Of a DNA stretch of 64,000 bases, positions 1 through 9,400 are shown piece by piece. The DNA lies in the NCBI GenBank assembly GCA_051880775.1, contig JBJEOP010000030.1, positions 1-64,000 on the forward strand, in the 5' to 3' direction. The notes under the pieces are model-generated. The model was given only the letters and a program-made list of their open reading frames with translations. It had not been told where the DNA came from and ran no database searches. A program made the position numbers and the translations under genes. Numbering within the stretch: the first letter of the stretch is position 1; every line of letters begins with the position of its first letter. Origin of the DNA: UBA1213 sp051880775 (GTDB taxonomy: Bacteria > Bacillota > Clostridia > Oscillospirales > Acutalibacteraceae).

Positions 1-812
1 TTAACTATATTTCCGATAATTTCGTTCTTCTTTACATTTTTCCAGTGGTCAACCTCAGGAACAAATATTCCTGCGGCAACAGCGTTTATAAAGCTGACAT
101 TATTATCAACTGAAATAATGGGTTTTTTGGGTGTTATGGTTTCACCCGTCCATATTCCGAGTTCTTTCATAAGGCTGAATATACCGTCAACAAGCTGGTC
201 GCAGTATTCCTTTGTAATTCTCATACCGACGCCCATTTCAACAACAAGAGCAGGAACGCCTATATCGTTTAGTGAATATGCAAGGGTTGATTCAAGCACC
301 GTTGCCGCTGAATGAACCCATATAAAATCCACATTCAGAAATTTTGCAAGAGGAATCAGGGTTTCCTGACTGATTTCATTTATTCTTATCTGGGGTATCT
401 CACGAAGATAGATATTGCTTGCGTGAATATCAACGCAGGCGGCACTTCCCGAAATATCATCAATAATTTTTGACGCAATATATTCCGTCATAGAACCGTT
501 GGAGCTTCCGGGGAAAATCCTGTTCATATCAAGGTCAAAGCCCGGAATACCTCTTGTAATCGAGTCAATTCCGAGCGGATTCATTGCAGGATATATATCA
601 ACTATGCCGCTGAGCTTTTCTATATTATCATTAAGTCTTTTCAAAAGCAGGTAGCATACATACTGTCCCTCTAATTCATCGCCGTGAATACCCGTAACAA
701 TGCTTATTCTTTTTTCACTGCCGTCAAGCGGGTGTATGGGTGTAACACGCTTTTTCTTTATATTAAGATTTTCATCTATCGGAAGTCCGACAGATACAAC
801 TGTTTCTATCAT
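1..812 (-). CDS. Succinylglutamate desuccinylase/aspartoacylase (M14-like) family protein, C-terminus cut by window edge
   Basis: The open frame runs from an ATG at 812 (GAGGTGA ribosome site just upstream) off the left edge of the window. Its first 270 residues include a GIHGDELEGQ motif near residue 43, which fits the family's first zinc-binding His and Glu, and DIHAS near residue 118, which fits the third zinc-binding His. Members are zinc-dependent carboxypeptidase-fold enzymes that remove N-acyl groups or C-terminal residues from small amide substrates. It is the last gene of an operon with ATP-grasp, alpha-E and transglutaminase genes, 15 bp after the transglutaminase stop. I infer that it processes an amide or peptide made by that cluster. 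The substrate cannot be read from sequence. Confidence 0.8.
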   Translation of the reverse strand, partial: MIETVVSVGLPIDENLNIKKKRVTPIHPLDGSEKRISIVTGIHGDELEGQYVCYLLLKRLNDNIEKLSGIVDIYPAMNPLGIDSITRGIPGFDLDMNRIFPGSSNGSMTEYIASKIIDDISGSAACVDIHASNIYLREIPQIRINEISQETLIPLAKFLNVDFIWVHSAATVLESTLAYSLNDIGVPALVVEMGVGMRITKEYCDQLVDGIFSLMKELGIWTGETITPKKPIISVDNNVSFINAVAAGIFVPEVDHWKNVKKNEIIGNIV

Positions 813-827
813 TGTTTCACCTCAAAA

Positions 828-1619
828 TTATTTGTTCTCCGTAACACAAACACGAATATTCTGGTGTTGGTTTGTAAATCCGGTAAATACTCCCTTGTTT
901 ACCGTGCAGTCGCTGTAATCTCTGCCGCAGGATATTTTTATGTAATCATCATCTGTAAGTTTATTATTTGTCGGGTCAAAGCCGTACCATATTCCACGGC
1001 ACAGCACCTCTGTCCATGCGTGGCTTTCTCCCTCGCCGACTATCATTCCGACAACATATCTTGACGGCAGCTTTGCCATTCTGCACAGAGCAAGCATTAT
1101 ATGTGCATAATCCTGACAAACGCCTGATTTTTTCGCCATTGCCTGTTCGGCGGTTGTGTTAATATCAGTAACGCCCTTTTGATATGAAATCAGCCTATGT
1201 GCAAGGTGCAAAATATAAGTCGCCTTATCATAAGGTGTATCAAAAGACTCAATATCACTGTTTTTATATGCCTCAGTCAGCAGCTTGCCGGGTCTTGTAA
1301 AAGGCGTAAAGTACTTGAATGTATAAGTCTTGCATATATCGGTTTCGTATTCCTCGCATATATCAAGACCCGTTATCACCTCACCGCTGACCATAACTTC
1401 AAAAAGATTATGCGGTTCTGATATAATACCGTTAATAATCTTGTTGCCGAATGTATCGCAATCGTAAAAAATCTTTGGTTCGTTATTGATTTTTACGCTG
1501 ATGTTCTGTACCCTTTGACGTGCATTATCGCAGGGACAGCATTTAAGCGAAAACCTGTGATTTGTTACATTACTGTCAAATGAATTACTCATCATATATC
1601 CGAAATGGAGTTTCTTCAT
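828..1619 (-). CDS. Transglutaminase-like cysteine protease family protein
   Basis: 263 residues with no signal peptide. The C-terminal half is a transglutaminase-like core with the Cys-His-Asp triad visible: Cys168 in SGVCQDYAH, His200 in GESHAW and Asp215 in YGFDPTNN. The N-terminal half resembles the bacterial transglutaminase N-terminal beta domain. Bacterial members usually hydrolyse or transfer peptide or amide bonds rather than make protein crosslinks. The start is an ATG with GAGGTG 7 nt upstream. It follows the alpha-E gene after a 164-bp gap that holds a short AT-rich repeat. The combination with circularly permuted ATP-grasp and alpha-E is a well-known conserved neighbourhood, proposed to make and process a peptide or amide tag. 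The actual product is unknown. Confidence 0.9.
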   Translation of the reverse strand: MKKLHFGYMMSNSFDSNVTNHRFSLKCCPCDNARQRVQNISVKINNEPKIFYDCDTFGNKIINGIISEPHNLFEVMVSGEVITGLDICEEYETDICKTYTFKYFTPFTRPGKLLTEAYKNSDIESFDTPYDKATYILHLAHRLISYQKGVTDINTTAEQAMAKKSGVCQDYAHIMLALCRMAKLPSRYVVGMIVGEGESHAWTEVLCRGIWYGFDPTNNKLTDDDYIKISCGRDYSDCTVNKGVFTGFTNQHQNIRVCVTENK

Positions 1620-1783
1620 TTATAAGCACCTCAATCCCAGTTTTAAATTTTTGATTTTTGGTGTAGTTTTGTTAAAGACACAAAAACAAATTTATCACAA
1701 CGCATACAGTGGCGAGCAACAGTAAAAAGGAAATTTCCCTAAACACTGTCCACTGACCACTAATTATGCATTATGAATTGTTT

Positions 1784-2452
1784 TCAGGCATCAAACAGTG
1801 TTGCAAACAATGCCCTTGCGTTTGAGTAATTGAAATTCCTGTCATTGAGCATATTTTTAAAGGTAAACATAGTCGATTCATTAAACTTCATCTGAGTTTC
1901 GTCAAGACGCTTTTCGAGTCTGTCAAGCTCGGGAAGTATATCTGAAATCGGCTTTTTAAAGCAAAGATAAAGGTCAATTCTTTCGTACCTTTTGCCTATT
2001 CTGAGAATACCCTTTACCATATTGTCGTCAATCTGATCATCAACGCAGCCCCAGAATGCAAAAATATGGTCTATTGCAAAGTGCATTTTGCGGTAGCTTT
2101 CATCGCTGTCCTCTGCGTTTTCTATATCAAACATTGCCAGCTGAACATAAGACATAGTTTCTGTACCGATATAATCCCTCATAACGATTGCATTGTCGTA
2201 TGCCCTTTTAAGATTACTCATAATCGAGTTCGGGTCGGTCGGGTCATAAGCATAGCGTGAAATAAAATCCGTTTTTGATGTATAAATATTCGGAATACCT
2301 ATTTCACTGCAAACCTTTTTGTAATAATTTTCGTCCATATCAATCATTTTGTCAAAGACATCAAAATATGCTTTGAGCGTTGTGTTTACCCTTTCAATAT
2401 ATCTGCCAAGCCAGAACAGATGGTCCATTTTATCTATCGTGATAATACCCAT
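1784..2452 (-). CDS. Alpha-E domain protein
   Basis: 222 residues, almost entirely predicted helical. It carries the signature start of the alpha-E family (HLFWLGRYIERV near residues 11-22), which normally sits beside circularly permuted ATP-grasp proteins. The biochemical role of alpha-E proteins is not established; they are assumed to be partners of the ligase. The gene overlaps the end of the ATP-grasp gene by 19 bp, which indicates translational coupling. Most family members run to about 300 residues, so this is a short version. The start used is the ATG at 2452, with AAGGA close upstream. Confidence 0.88.
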   Translation of the reverse strand: MGIITIDKMDHLFWLGRYIERVNTTLKAYFDVFDKMIDMDENYYKKVCSEIGIPNIYTSKTDFISRYAYDPTDPNSIMSNLKRAYDNAIVMRDYIGTETMSYVQLAMFDIENAEDSDESYRKMHFAIDHIFAFWGCVDDQIDDNMVKGILRIGKRYERIDLYLCFKKPISDILPELDRLEKRLDETQMKFNESTMFTFKNMLNDRNFNYSNARALFATLFDA

Positions 2453-3750
2453 GTGTCCTTAAAGCCTCCTCCCTGTGATGAATTAACAATAAACGAGCCT
2501 TCGTTGCGTGTGAATCTTGTAAGACCGCTTTTCCAGACCTTTGTTTCACTGCCCGTGAGTACAAAAGCTCTCAGGTCGGCTTTTCTCGGTACACGCTTTC
2601 CGTCCTCGTCGATAATATCAATGTCATAGAAATCAATAATTTCCTGAGCGATAAATCTTCTCGGTTCGCTTTTCAGTTTTGCAATAAAATCCGCTTTTTT
2701 CTCTTTTGTAAGACTGCTGCCGAATACTACGCCGTATCCGCCTGCCTCAGCAACATCTTTTATTACAAGATTATCAAAATTATCAAGGACATACTTCATA
2801 TCGTCCTCATAATACGGAAGATATGTAGGAGCATTATGAAGGATTGGTTCCTCTCCGAGATAATATTTAATCATTTTGGGAACAAAGTAATATATTCCCT
2901 TATCGTCGCCTATGCCGTTGCCGGGAGCATTGATAATTGCGACATTTCCCTTTTTGTAGGCTGAGAATATATGCGGAATACCGATTACAGAGTCCTCATT
3001 GAACGTCATCGGGTCAAGATATTCGTCTGAAATTCTGCGGTAAACAGCACCTACACGCTGTTTGTTGCCGTTGAAGTCAACATAGTAAAGATTATCGTTT
3101 TCAACAACAAGGTCACTGCCCGTTGTAAGCACTGCACCTGTTTTCTCGGCAAAATACGAATGTTCAAAGAATGCCGCATTATACCTTCCGGGAGTTACGA
3201 TAACATTGATACCGCCGGTATTGACATTATCCATAACCTCTTTCAGAAGCTGTGCATAATCTCTGTTATCAGCAATACTGTTGTTTTCAAAAGTCTGCGG
3301 ACTGCTGCGTCTGCAAAGCTCTCTTGCAATCATCGGATAAGAAGCACCTGACGGAACTCTGAGGTTATCCTCCAGAATATACCACTCGTCATTTTTTGAC
3401 TGTACAAGGTCTATACCTGATATATGGCTGAAAATTCCTTTCGGCGGAACTATTCCGTCACACTGCGGCAAAAAACCCGATGACGAAAAAATAAATTCCT
3501 CAGGTATTACCCCGTCGTTTACAATATGCTTTTTGCCGTAAATATCTCTCAAAAAAGCATTGAGTGCGTCAACACGCTGTTTCAGTCCTTTTTCAAGGTA
3601 GTCAAATTCTTCCTTTTTGATTATGCGGGGAATAGAATCGAACGGAAAAAGCTGTTCATTGAAAACTCCGTTTTTATAAATTCCGAATTTCACGCCATAC
3701 CGTGCCAATAATTCATTTATTGCCGGAGTATGTAAGCACAAGTCCTTCAT
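2434..3750 (-). CDS. Circularly permuted ATP-grasp protein (DUF404/DUF407 type)
   Basis: 438 residues from the preferred ATG at 3750, which follows AGGAG. The frame can be extended to a TTG at 3786, but that lies inside a terminator hairpin and has no ribosome site. The protein matches the circularly permuted ATP-grasp type 2 family: an N-terminal segment with RIIKKEEFDYLEKGLKQR, a central VIVTPGRYNAAFFEHSYFA and the late VIKDVAEAGGYGVVFG nucleotide-binding region. ATP-grasp enzymes activate a carboxylate as acyl phosphate and join it to an amine, so a peptide or amide ligase activity is likely. The gene leads an operon with alpha-E, transglutaminase and AstE-like genes. The substrate is unknown. 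Confidence 0.88.
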   Translation of the reverse strand: MKDLCLHTPAINELLARYGVKFGIYKNGVFNEQLFPFDSIPRIIKKEEFDYLEKGLKQRVDALNAFLRDIYGKKHIVNDGVIPEEFIFSSSGFLPQCDGIVPPKGIFSHISGIDLVQSKNDEWYILEDNLRVPSGASYPMIARELCRRSSPQTFENNSIADNRDYAQLLKEVMDNVNTGGINVIVTPGRYNAAFFEHSYFAEKTGAVLTTGSDLVVENDNLYYVDFNGNKQRVGAVYRRISDEYLDPMTFNEDSVIGIPHIFSAYKKGNVAIINAPGNGIGDDKGIYYFVPKMIKYYLGEEPILHNAPTYLPYYEDDMKYVLDNFDNLVIKDVAEAGGYGVVFGSSLTKEKKADFIAKLKSEPRRFIAQEIIDFYDIDIIDEDGKRVPRKADLRAFVLTGSETKVWKSGLTRFTRNEGSFIVNSSQGGGFKDTWVLSR

Positions 3751-3784
3751 TCTTTTTTCATCTCCTGAAATAAATTTCAAACAC

Positions 3785-3817
3785 AAAAAGGGCGTTCCGC
3801 CTAAGCAGAACGCCCTT
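3785..3817 (-). terminator. Hairpin terminator just upstream of the ATP-grasp operon
   Basis: A perfect 10-bp stem (AAGGGCGTTC/GAACGCCCTT, 3788-3797 and 3808-3817) is followed on the minus strand by TTTTTGTGTTT. It ends about 35 bp before the ATP-grasp start. It could end an upstream transcript, or attenuate the operon if the promoter lies further upstream. The sequence alone does not decide between these. Confidence 0.7.
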
Positions 3818-3922
3818 GTTCATATTCTATGCAATTATTGTAGCACCATATTTTTAAAAAGTCAATCACCAAATCGACATAATGCGACCTCTTAACCCAA
3901 AAATAAATCAACAACAAAAATA

Positions 3923-3956
3923 CGCTCCTGACAACCACTGCTGTCGGGAGCGTTTT
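3923..3956. terminator. Bidirectional-looking hairpin
   Basis: An 11-bp stem, 3923-3933 with 3942-3952, is followed by TTTT on the plus strand and by TATTTTTGTTG on the minus strand. There is no intact gene on either side for it to serve, which fits a decayed locus. Confidence 0.5.
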
Positions 3957-4142
3957 CTGATGAGAATTCAAAATAATAAACTTTTTCAGCACTGTACCAA
4001 ACGGTACATAGCTCTTTCCGTTCAAGTTTACGGCATTGGACTCATTCCTGTTTTTTAACTTTAAGTTATTCAGCTGATAGCACTGAAATTTATACAAATC
4101 TGAGTATTACATCGGACACAGTCCTTTTAAATAAATTTTGTA

Positions 4143-4334
4143 TTATGTATAAAAATAATTATTGTATTTATCCTGTACGTTATTAACACGTTCTACGCAG
4201 AACATCTGTTCTGCACCGTTATCAGCCTGATTAAATACCTCAATATTCAACTCTCTGCAAAGCTCCAACACAATGCATTCAGTATGAATACGACAATTTT
4301 AATCTACGGACGGAACATCCGCTATTTTAAACAT
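4143..4334 (-). pseudogene. Possible interrupted small gene
   Basis: A 64-codon minus-strand frame starts MFKIADVPSVD, meets an in-frame TAA after residue 11, and continues in the same frame for 51 codons. The continuation looks protein-like (TECIVLELCRELNIEVFNQ, then QADNGAEQMFCVERV). No family is recognised. The single stop inside an otherwise plausible frame suggests a decayed gene or an assembly error. Confidence is low because the frame is short. Confidence 0.25.
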
Positions 4335-4933
4335 TAACACTGTTTTCCGCCCTTCAAGTCAGACAATCTCCGTGTGTCAAACGGTTAACGGTCATATTAA
4401 AAATAATTATCAAAAACTGAAATTATCCGCAACAACCGTGATATTAAATTGTAGTTTTGAAAAAGTTACCTTGTTGTTCACCGTTGCAGGAAGATGTTAT
4501 AAAAAAAACGGCAGACTTTGTCAGGCAGCTTCTTACAGGTCAAAGACTGTTCCGAACTCTCGACATCAATCGTCGTTAATATCAAGCAACTCTCAGCCGG
4601 TGCCATCTTTTCATATGGAGCAGCTGCGGTTATGCTTCCTTATGTACCCGTCCTTACTTTGTCTTTTCCCCGTCGAAGACCTCACACCAAAAGGCATCAA
4701 GGTCATTTTGACTAACAGGTTCCGATTCGCCCATTGGAGCTTGCCTCCCTTCGTGAATTAGATAAGAAAGAGATTCAACCAAGGAACTTTATTCCCAACC
4801 CTTACAGTCATCAGGTTTCGATTTATTCTCTTTGTTTATCTTGATTATATTATAGCACCTTCTTGTAAAATGTCAATAGTTTTTTTGAACTTTTTTAAAA
4901 AATATTATATTTTAAATAAACGTCGGTTTGCTA

Positions 4934-4962
4934 TTGACTTATTGATTAAATAAGGTTAAAAT
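4934..4962 (+). promoter_or_regulatory. Sigma-A-type promoter for the DUF1292 gene
   Basis: TTGACT, a 17-bp spacer and TAAAAT, located 46 bp before the start codon of the next gene. It is a good vegetative promoter by match and spacing. Confidence 0.6.
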
Positions 4963-5008
4963 ATCATTATTATGTTTAATATCAATACGAAAAAGGAGCT
5001 GTTGAAAA

Positions 5009-5353
5009 ATGAGCAATCAGAATAAAGAGCTTGACGAAAACTATGACGCAGACCTTATCTCCCTTCTGGACGATGAGGGAAACGAGTACGAATTTGAAAT
5101 TCTTGACGAAATCGACTACAAGGACAGTCATTATTATGCACTGATGCCTATGTTCGATTTGCCGGAAGAAGGAATTGACTCTGAAAGCACATATATGATT
5201 TTTGAGGAAGTTTACGACAATGATGACGAAGCTCCTCAGCTTGCAGAGGTTGACGACGAGGATCTTCTTGACGAAATTGCCGCTATATTTGAAGCACATT
5301 TTGATGAAAATATGGCTGACGACGAACCCGAAGAAGATTTTGAGCAAGAATAA
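5009..5353 (+). CDS. DUF1292 (YrzB-like) acidic protein
   Basis: 114 residues, very rich in Asp and Glu. The N-terminal half has the DUF1292 pattern (LLDDEGNEYEFEILDEIDY, then YYALMPM). Firmicutes members are small cytoplasmic proteins of unknown function, often encoded near yrrK-yrzL-type housekeeping genes. The C-terminal third is an acidic extension unlike the core. The start is the ATG at 5009 after AAGGAG. The gene stands alone on the plus strand between a decayed region and the probable 6S RNA gene. Confidence 0.8.
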   Translation: MSNQNKELDENYDADLISLLDDEGNEYEFEILDEIDYKDSHYYALMPMFDLPEEGIDSESTYMIFEEVYDNDDEAPQLAEVDDEDLLDEIAAIFEAHFDENMADDEPEEDFEQE

Positions 5354-5397
5354 AAATTTCCTCTTGATTTTATAAAAGCTTTGTTGTATAATAATTT

Positions 5398-5427
5398 CAG
5401 ACAAAAATTATAAAGTTTGTTTATAAT
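5398..5427 (+). promoter_or_regulatory. Promoter of the probable 6S RNA
   Basis: CAGACA (four of six to consensus), an 18-bp spacer and a perfect TATAAT at 5422-5427. Predicted transcription would start near 5433, at the 5' end of the terminal stem of the RNA. Confidence 0.5.
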
Positions 5428-5430
5428 TTC

Positions 5431-5606
5431 TGCCCAATGCGTGAATATGTCTATATAACCCTACAACCCTTTATCAGGGAGCCCGGCTCCTGTAACGGAC
5501 TTCAGACCTCCCGCTTCGGCGGACGAAGGGAGTATGAAATTATGGGGAGGGCACCCACCTGCTTATTTTGTAGGCAGGTTATTATCGACATATACGGTTG
5601 GGCGGA
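5431..5606 (+). ncRNA. ssrS: Probable 6S RNA
   Basis: About 170 nt that fold like 6S RNA, which binds sigma-A RNA polymerase by mimicking an open promoter. The 5' end (GCCCAATGCGTGAATATGTC) pairs with the 3' end (GACATATACGGTTGGGC) as a closing stem. A long apical stem closes with GCCC (5481-5484) to GGGC (5548-5551) and contains a CCGC-TTCG-GCGG hairpin at 5511-5522. The 3' strand of the large internal bubble carries its own small hairpin, ACCTGC with GCAGGT, as in known 6S RNAs. It has its own promoter and a terminator. The call rests on structure and layout; I could not run a covariance model. Confidence 0.7.
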
Positions 5607-5623
5607 TTTTTATTTTTATCAAA

Positions 5624-5656
5624 AAGCGGCGGCTTATGGCTGTCGCTTGTTTTTTA
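5624..5656 (+). terminator. Terminator downstream of the probable 6S RNA
   Basis: A 10-bp stem (5624-5633 with 5639-5648, using G-U pairs) is followed by GTTTTTT on the plus strand. Confidence 0.7.
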
Positions 5657-5693
5657 TGCAAAAACTCCCGCAGCCCCAAAAAACTGCGGGAGT
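5657..5693 (-). terminator. Terminator of mntP
   Basis: A perfect 10-bp stem ACTCCCGCAG/CTGCGGGAGT (5664-5673, 5684-5693) is followed on the minus strand by TTTTTGCAT. It lies 20 bp past the mntP stop. Confidence 0.75.
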
Positions 5694-5712
5694 AAACTCA
5701 TTTTATTTGTAT

Positions 5713-6276
5713 TTATCCTGTCAGCAGAGTCTTTATGCCGATAACTATAAGCACAATGCCGCCGAAAATTTCCGCCGTTTTCGGACTTAATGTGCGAAAT
5801 CTTCTGCCGATAAAAAATCCGATAAGCGAAAGCAAAAATGTTATCGTTCCTATAATTGATACGGCAAGAAACATAGTAAGCGGAGTATCTGCACCGACGG
5901 CAGACGGCAGTATAATTCCTGCCGTCAGTGCGTCAATGCTTGTTGCAAACGCCATTGCGATGAGAACACGCAGTCTGCGGCTTTGCGGAAAGTCCCGCCT
6001 GCTGTCGCAGCGGCTGTCATAAATCATCTTTATTCCCAGAAACGCAAGTATTGCAAAGGCTATCCAGTGGTCATAATTCTGAACAAATGTACTGCCGACT
6101 TTTCCGATACTCCAGCCAAGAACAGGCATAAGCATCTGAAAGACTCCGAATGTAAGTGCGGTAATAACGGCAATCTTAACAGAAAAATGTTTGTCTGACG
6201 AACCGTATGAAAGTGATACGGCTGATGCGTCCGCAGCAAGTGCGGTTCCTATTCCGACGGCTGAAACAAAATCCAA
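5713..6276 (-). CDS. mntP: MntP-type manganese efflux pump
   Basis: 187 residues with about six membrane segments arranged as two related halves of three. The half-repeats carry the conserved Asp motifs of the family, ALAADASAVSLSYG near residue 15 and ATSIDALTAG near residue 111. MntP exports Mn2+ and protects against manganese toxicity. No yybP-ykoY manganese riboswitch is visible in the 150 bp upstream, which hold an AT-rich repeat instead. The gene is monocistronic, with its own terminator. Confidence 0.88.
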   Translation of the reverse strand: MDFVSAVGIGTALAADASAVSLSYGSSDKHFSVKIAVITALTFGVFQMLMPVLGWSIGKVGSTFVQNYDHWIAFAILAFLGIKMIYDSRCDSRRDFPQSRRLRVLIAMAFATSIDALTAGIILPSAVGADTPLTMFLAVSIIGTITFLLSLIGFFIGRRFRTLSPKTAEIFGGIVLIVIGIKTLLTG

Positions 6277-6424
6277 AAAATCACCTCATACGCTCTGCTG
6301 ATACTAAATTCTATGATGCAAAAGCATATTTCATTCATATTTTAATTTTGAATTGAGTTTAAGCGGCGGCTCAAATCAACTCAGAATCACCGTACAAGCT
6401 GACTGTCTGCATAATAATTATGAA

Positions 6425-9400
6425 TTATATTGTCGTTTGTTCGCCGAGATGAAGTGAATAGATAATGCACTCTCTGACGGGCAGTTCAAAAACCTGCTCA
6501 GAAGCATTTTTGTAGAGTTTAAGCTGTTTTGCGTAGCGGTCTGCAAGCTCCGAAACCTCTTTTACCCTGTCGGTCTTATAGTCAACGATAACAAGCTCGC
6601 CGTTTTCTATAAATATACAGTCGATTGCACCTTGAAGTATAACGCTGTCGGTACAGTCGGTGTTTTCGTCAATATCCTTTGCTGAGATATTCACGGTAAA
6701 ACGGTATTCCCTGTACAGCTTTTCCGAATTGAGCATACGGCTGAAAAGCTCACTTTGCGTGAATTTATTTATATCGTCATCACTCAAAGCGTTGCACTGT
6801 TCGGGCGACATAAAGCCCTGATTTACAATTCTTTGTTTTTCATTTTCGGCATTATCGGTAATTTTGCTGAAATCAGCATACTGCATAAAGATATGCATTG
6901 CCGTTCCACGCTCTGAGCCGGTCATTTTCTTTTCCTGCATAAATGCCGGACGGGACTTTGCAACAAAATCAAACCTGCTGTCATTGTGTGCAAGTGCTGA
7001 TGCGGAAACCTTTGACGGAATGAGTGTGCGGCTTTCGTGAGAATATTTTTGCTGAAATCTTGTTTCAAGAAATTCCATAAACTCATCATCAATCCGTTCG
7101 CTGTATTCTTCTTCTGTTTCCTCGCTCACACTGTCGGAGATATTTCCGACTTTTACATATTTCCACTTTGATTTTGTCGGAACGGGAACAATGTCCTCTG
7201 CCCCTGCGTCCCTGCGTAATTCGGTCATAGACGGGTGAAGCAATGCACACATAATTATCCAGTCGGAAAGCGTATTGGCATTTTCAACATCATAAGGCAG
7301 GATTTTTCCGTCATTTATTTTGAGTTCAAGTGCAAGCTTTTGCGCTGATTTTGTTGATTTGGATTTTATTGATGAAATAACAATCAGCTTTTCCTTTGCC
7401 CTCGTCATTGCAACATAAAGCACACGCAGCTCCTCACTTTTACTCTCGTGTGCAAGCTCATCGGCAATAACAGTACGCTGTAAGGAGGAAAATTTCAGCA
7501 TATTTTTGGTATCTATTGTGTTAAGTCCGAGTCCGAGCTGAGAATGACAGAGTACGGCACCTTTGTCGGAATTGCCCTTTGCCGCTGTTGACGCCATAAT
7601 GCATATCGGAAATTCAAGCCCCTTTGAGTGGTGAATACTCATTATCTTTACGGAATCCGACGGTGAAGTATCCTCGGCGGTAATGTTGTTTCCGCTTTCT
7701 TCAAGATAATTCAAAAGGCGTATAAAACCTGTAAGTCCGCTTTTGCCGCTGCTTTCGTAATCACGGATAAAATTCATAAGCTTATGAATATTCTGTACTC
7801 TTATTTTTCCGTTTTTCATAGCACTTACCGCCTCAATATAGCTTGTTTTTTCAAAGAAAACATCAAGCAGCCTGCTTACGGTAACGGTAACCGACAGACT
7901 GCGGAAATATGAAAGCTCGCTTACAAAGTTGGCACATTTTTTTGCGATAAGTATTTCGTCATCGGTGAGTTTTTCTTTTTCGGCGTCGGAATGTTGCTCA
8001 CTGTCAGAATATTCAAGGAACGGTCTTGCGGCAATACAAACACTCGAATAGAGCGTTTTTCTTTTGTATTTACTGCGTATTACAGCAAGGTCATCGGCAG
8101 TAAATCCGACGACATTACTCATCATAACGGATAACAGCGGTATATCCTGCAAGGGATTGTCAACAATTTTCAGAAACGAGAGTGCAACATTGACCTCGTA
8201 GCATTCAAAAAGGCTGTAAGGCTTGTCGGTATATGCAGGTATTCCGTTTTTGTTGAGAATTTCCGAAAAGATATGTGCGTGTGAAGATAAATTTCTTATG
8301 AGAATACAAAAATCCCCGTACCGTATCGGTCTTTCTTTTTTGTCCTCGGTTACGGTTGTTCCGTTTTTCATCATAGTGTTTATTATATCGGCAATATGCC
8401 TTGCCTCTTTTTCGTCATTGCTGAGTTCTTCATCTTCACTTTCCGACTGTTCGTCATTTTCGGCTGTGGCATCGTCCGTTCCGATAATATGCAGTTCAAG
8501 CTCCGGTTCTTCCTTTTCGGGATATGCAGCCCCGGCAACAAGCTTTTCCTCGTCGTTATATTCTATATCCCCGACACGCTTTGACATAAGGAGTTCAAAC
8601 ACAAAATTTACGCTGTCGATTATTCCCTCACGACTGCGGAAATTCTTATCAAGGATAATTTTTGCAGGAAACTGCGGATTTTCTCTGTCATACAAAACAG
8701 AACGTTCACGGCGGCGTATAAATATTTCGGGCATAGCCTCACGAAAACGGTATATGCTCTGTTTTACATCGCCGACAACAAATATGTTTTTTTCGTCGTT
8801 TGAAACCGCCCTGAAAATAAGCTCCTGTGCCTCGTTTGTATCCTGATATTCGTCAATCATTATTTCGTCATACTGTTTTGAAAGACTGCGTGCAAAATCG
8901 GTTTTTTCGTATCCGCTGTCCGTCTGCTTTACAAGGAGTTTCAGCATAAAATGTTCAAGGTCGGAAAAATCCAGTATTCCCTTTTCGTTTTTCGCCTGTA
9001 AATAGCGTTTGTCGAACTCGTTTAATATCTCCTGCAAGCATTTTACAACGGGATAAAGCTGATTTGTATCGGCAGTGTAAATCTCCTCGGTAAAGTCAAA
9101 TATCGGCTGTAACTTGGTTTTAAATATTTTGTCTATGGTGTCAAAGCAGTTTTTTACGGTTTCCTTTTCTTTGTCATCAATGGGGATTTTTTTGCTTGTC
9201 GGGGTTCTGTACGGCGGTTTTGTATATGCCGAAACGCATTTTGCAATATTGTCCCATTGACTTGCAGTCACCGCATTTTCAAGTGAATTTACAAAGTTCC
9301 TGTACTGATGAAAGCAGTTAATGCCCGAACTTTTGGTTTCGCTCTGAAAAGCGGGATTTTCGGAAATAACCTCATAGCTTTCACTGAGAAGCGACTTCAG

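Larger units (their letters stand above)
3820..4930. other. Gene-poor, decayed intergenic region
   Basis: About 1.1 kb with no convincing intact gene. It holds a second strong hairpin at 3923-3952 (CGCTCCTGACA/TGTCGGGAGCG with one G-U pair, flanked by T-rich sequence on both strands), a 98-codon minus-strand frame at 3801-4097 that includes a short NLNGKSYVPFGTVLKK stretch reminiscent of a truncated small protein, an interrupted frame at 4143-4334, and a 129-codon plus-strand frame at 4372-4761 with no recognisable family. Codon use in these frames looks random. I read it as the relic of one or more lost genes. Confidence 0.45.

Noticed and set aside
6277..6424. yybP-ykoY manganese riboswitch upstream of mntP
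   Set aside because: No conserved core or expression platform; the region holds an AT-rich repeat.
8223..8846. 207-codon plus-strand open frame inside addA
   Set aside because: It is antisense to a well-supported gene, Ser/Phe rich, and has no recognisable family or ribosome site.
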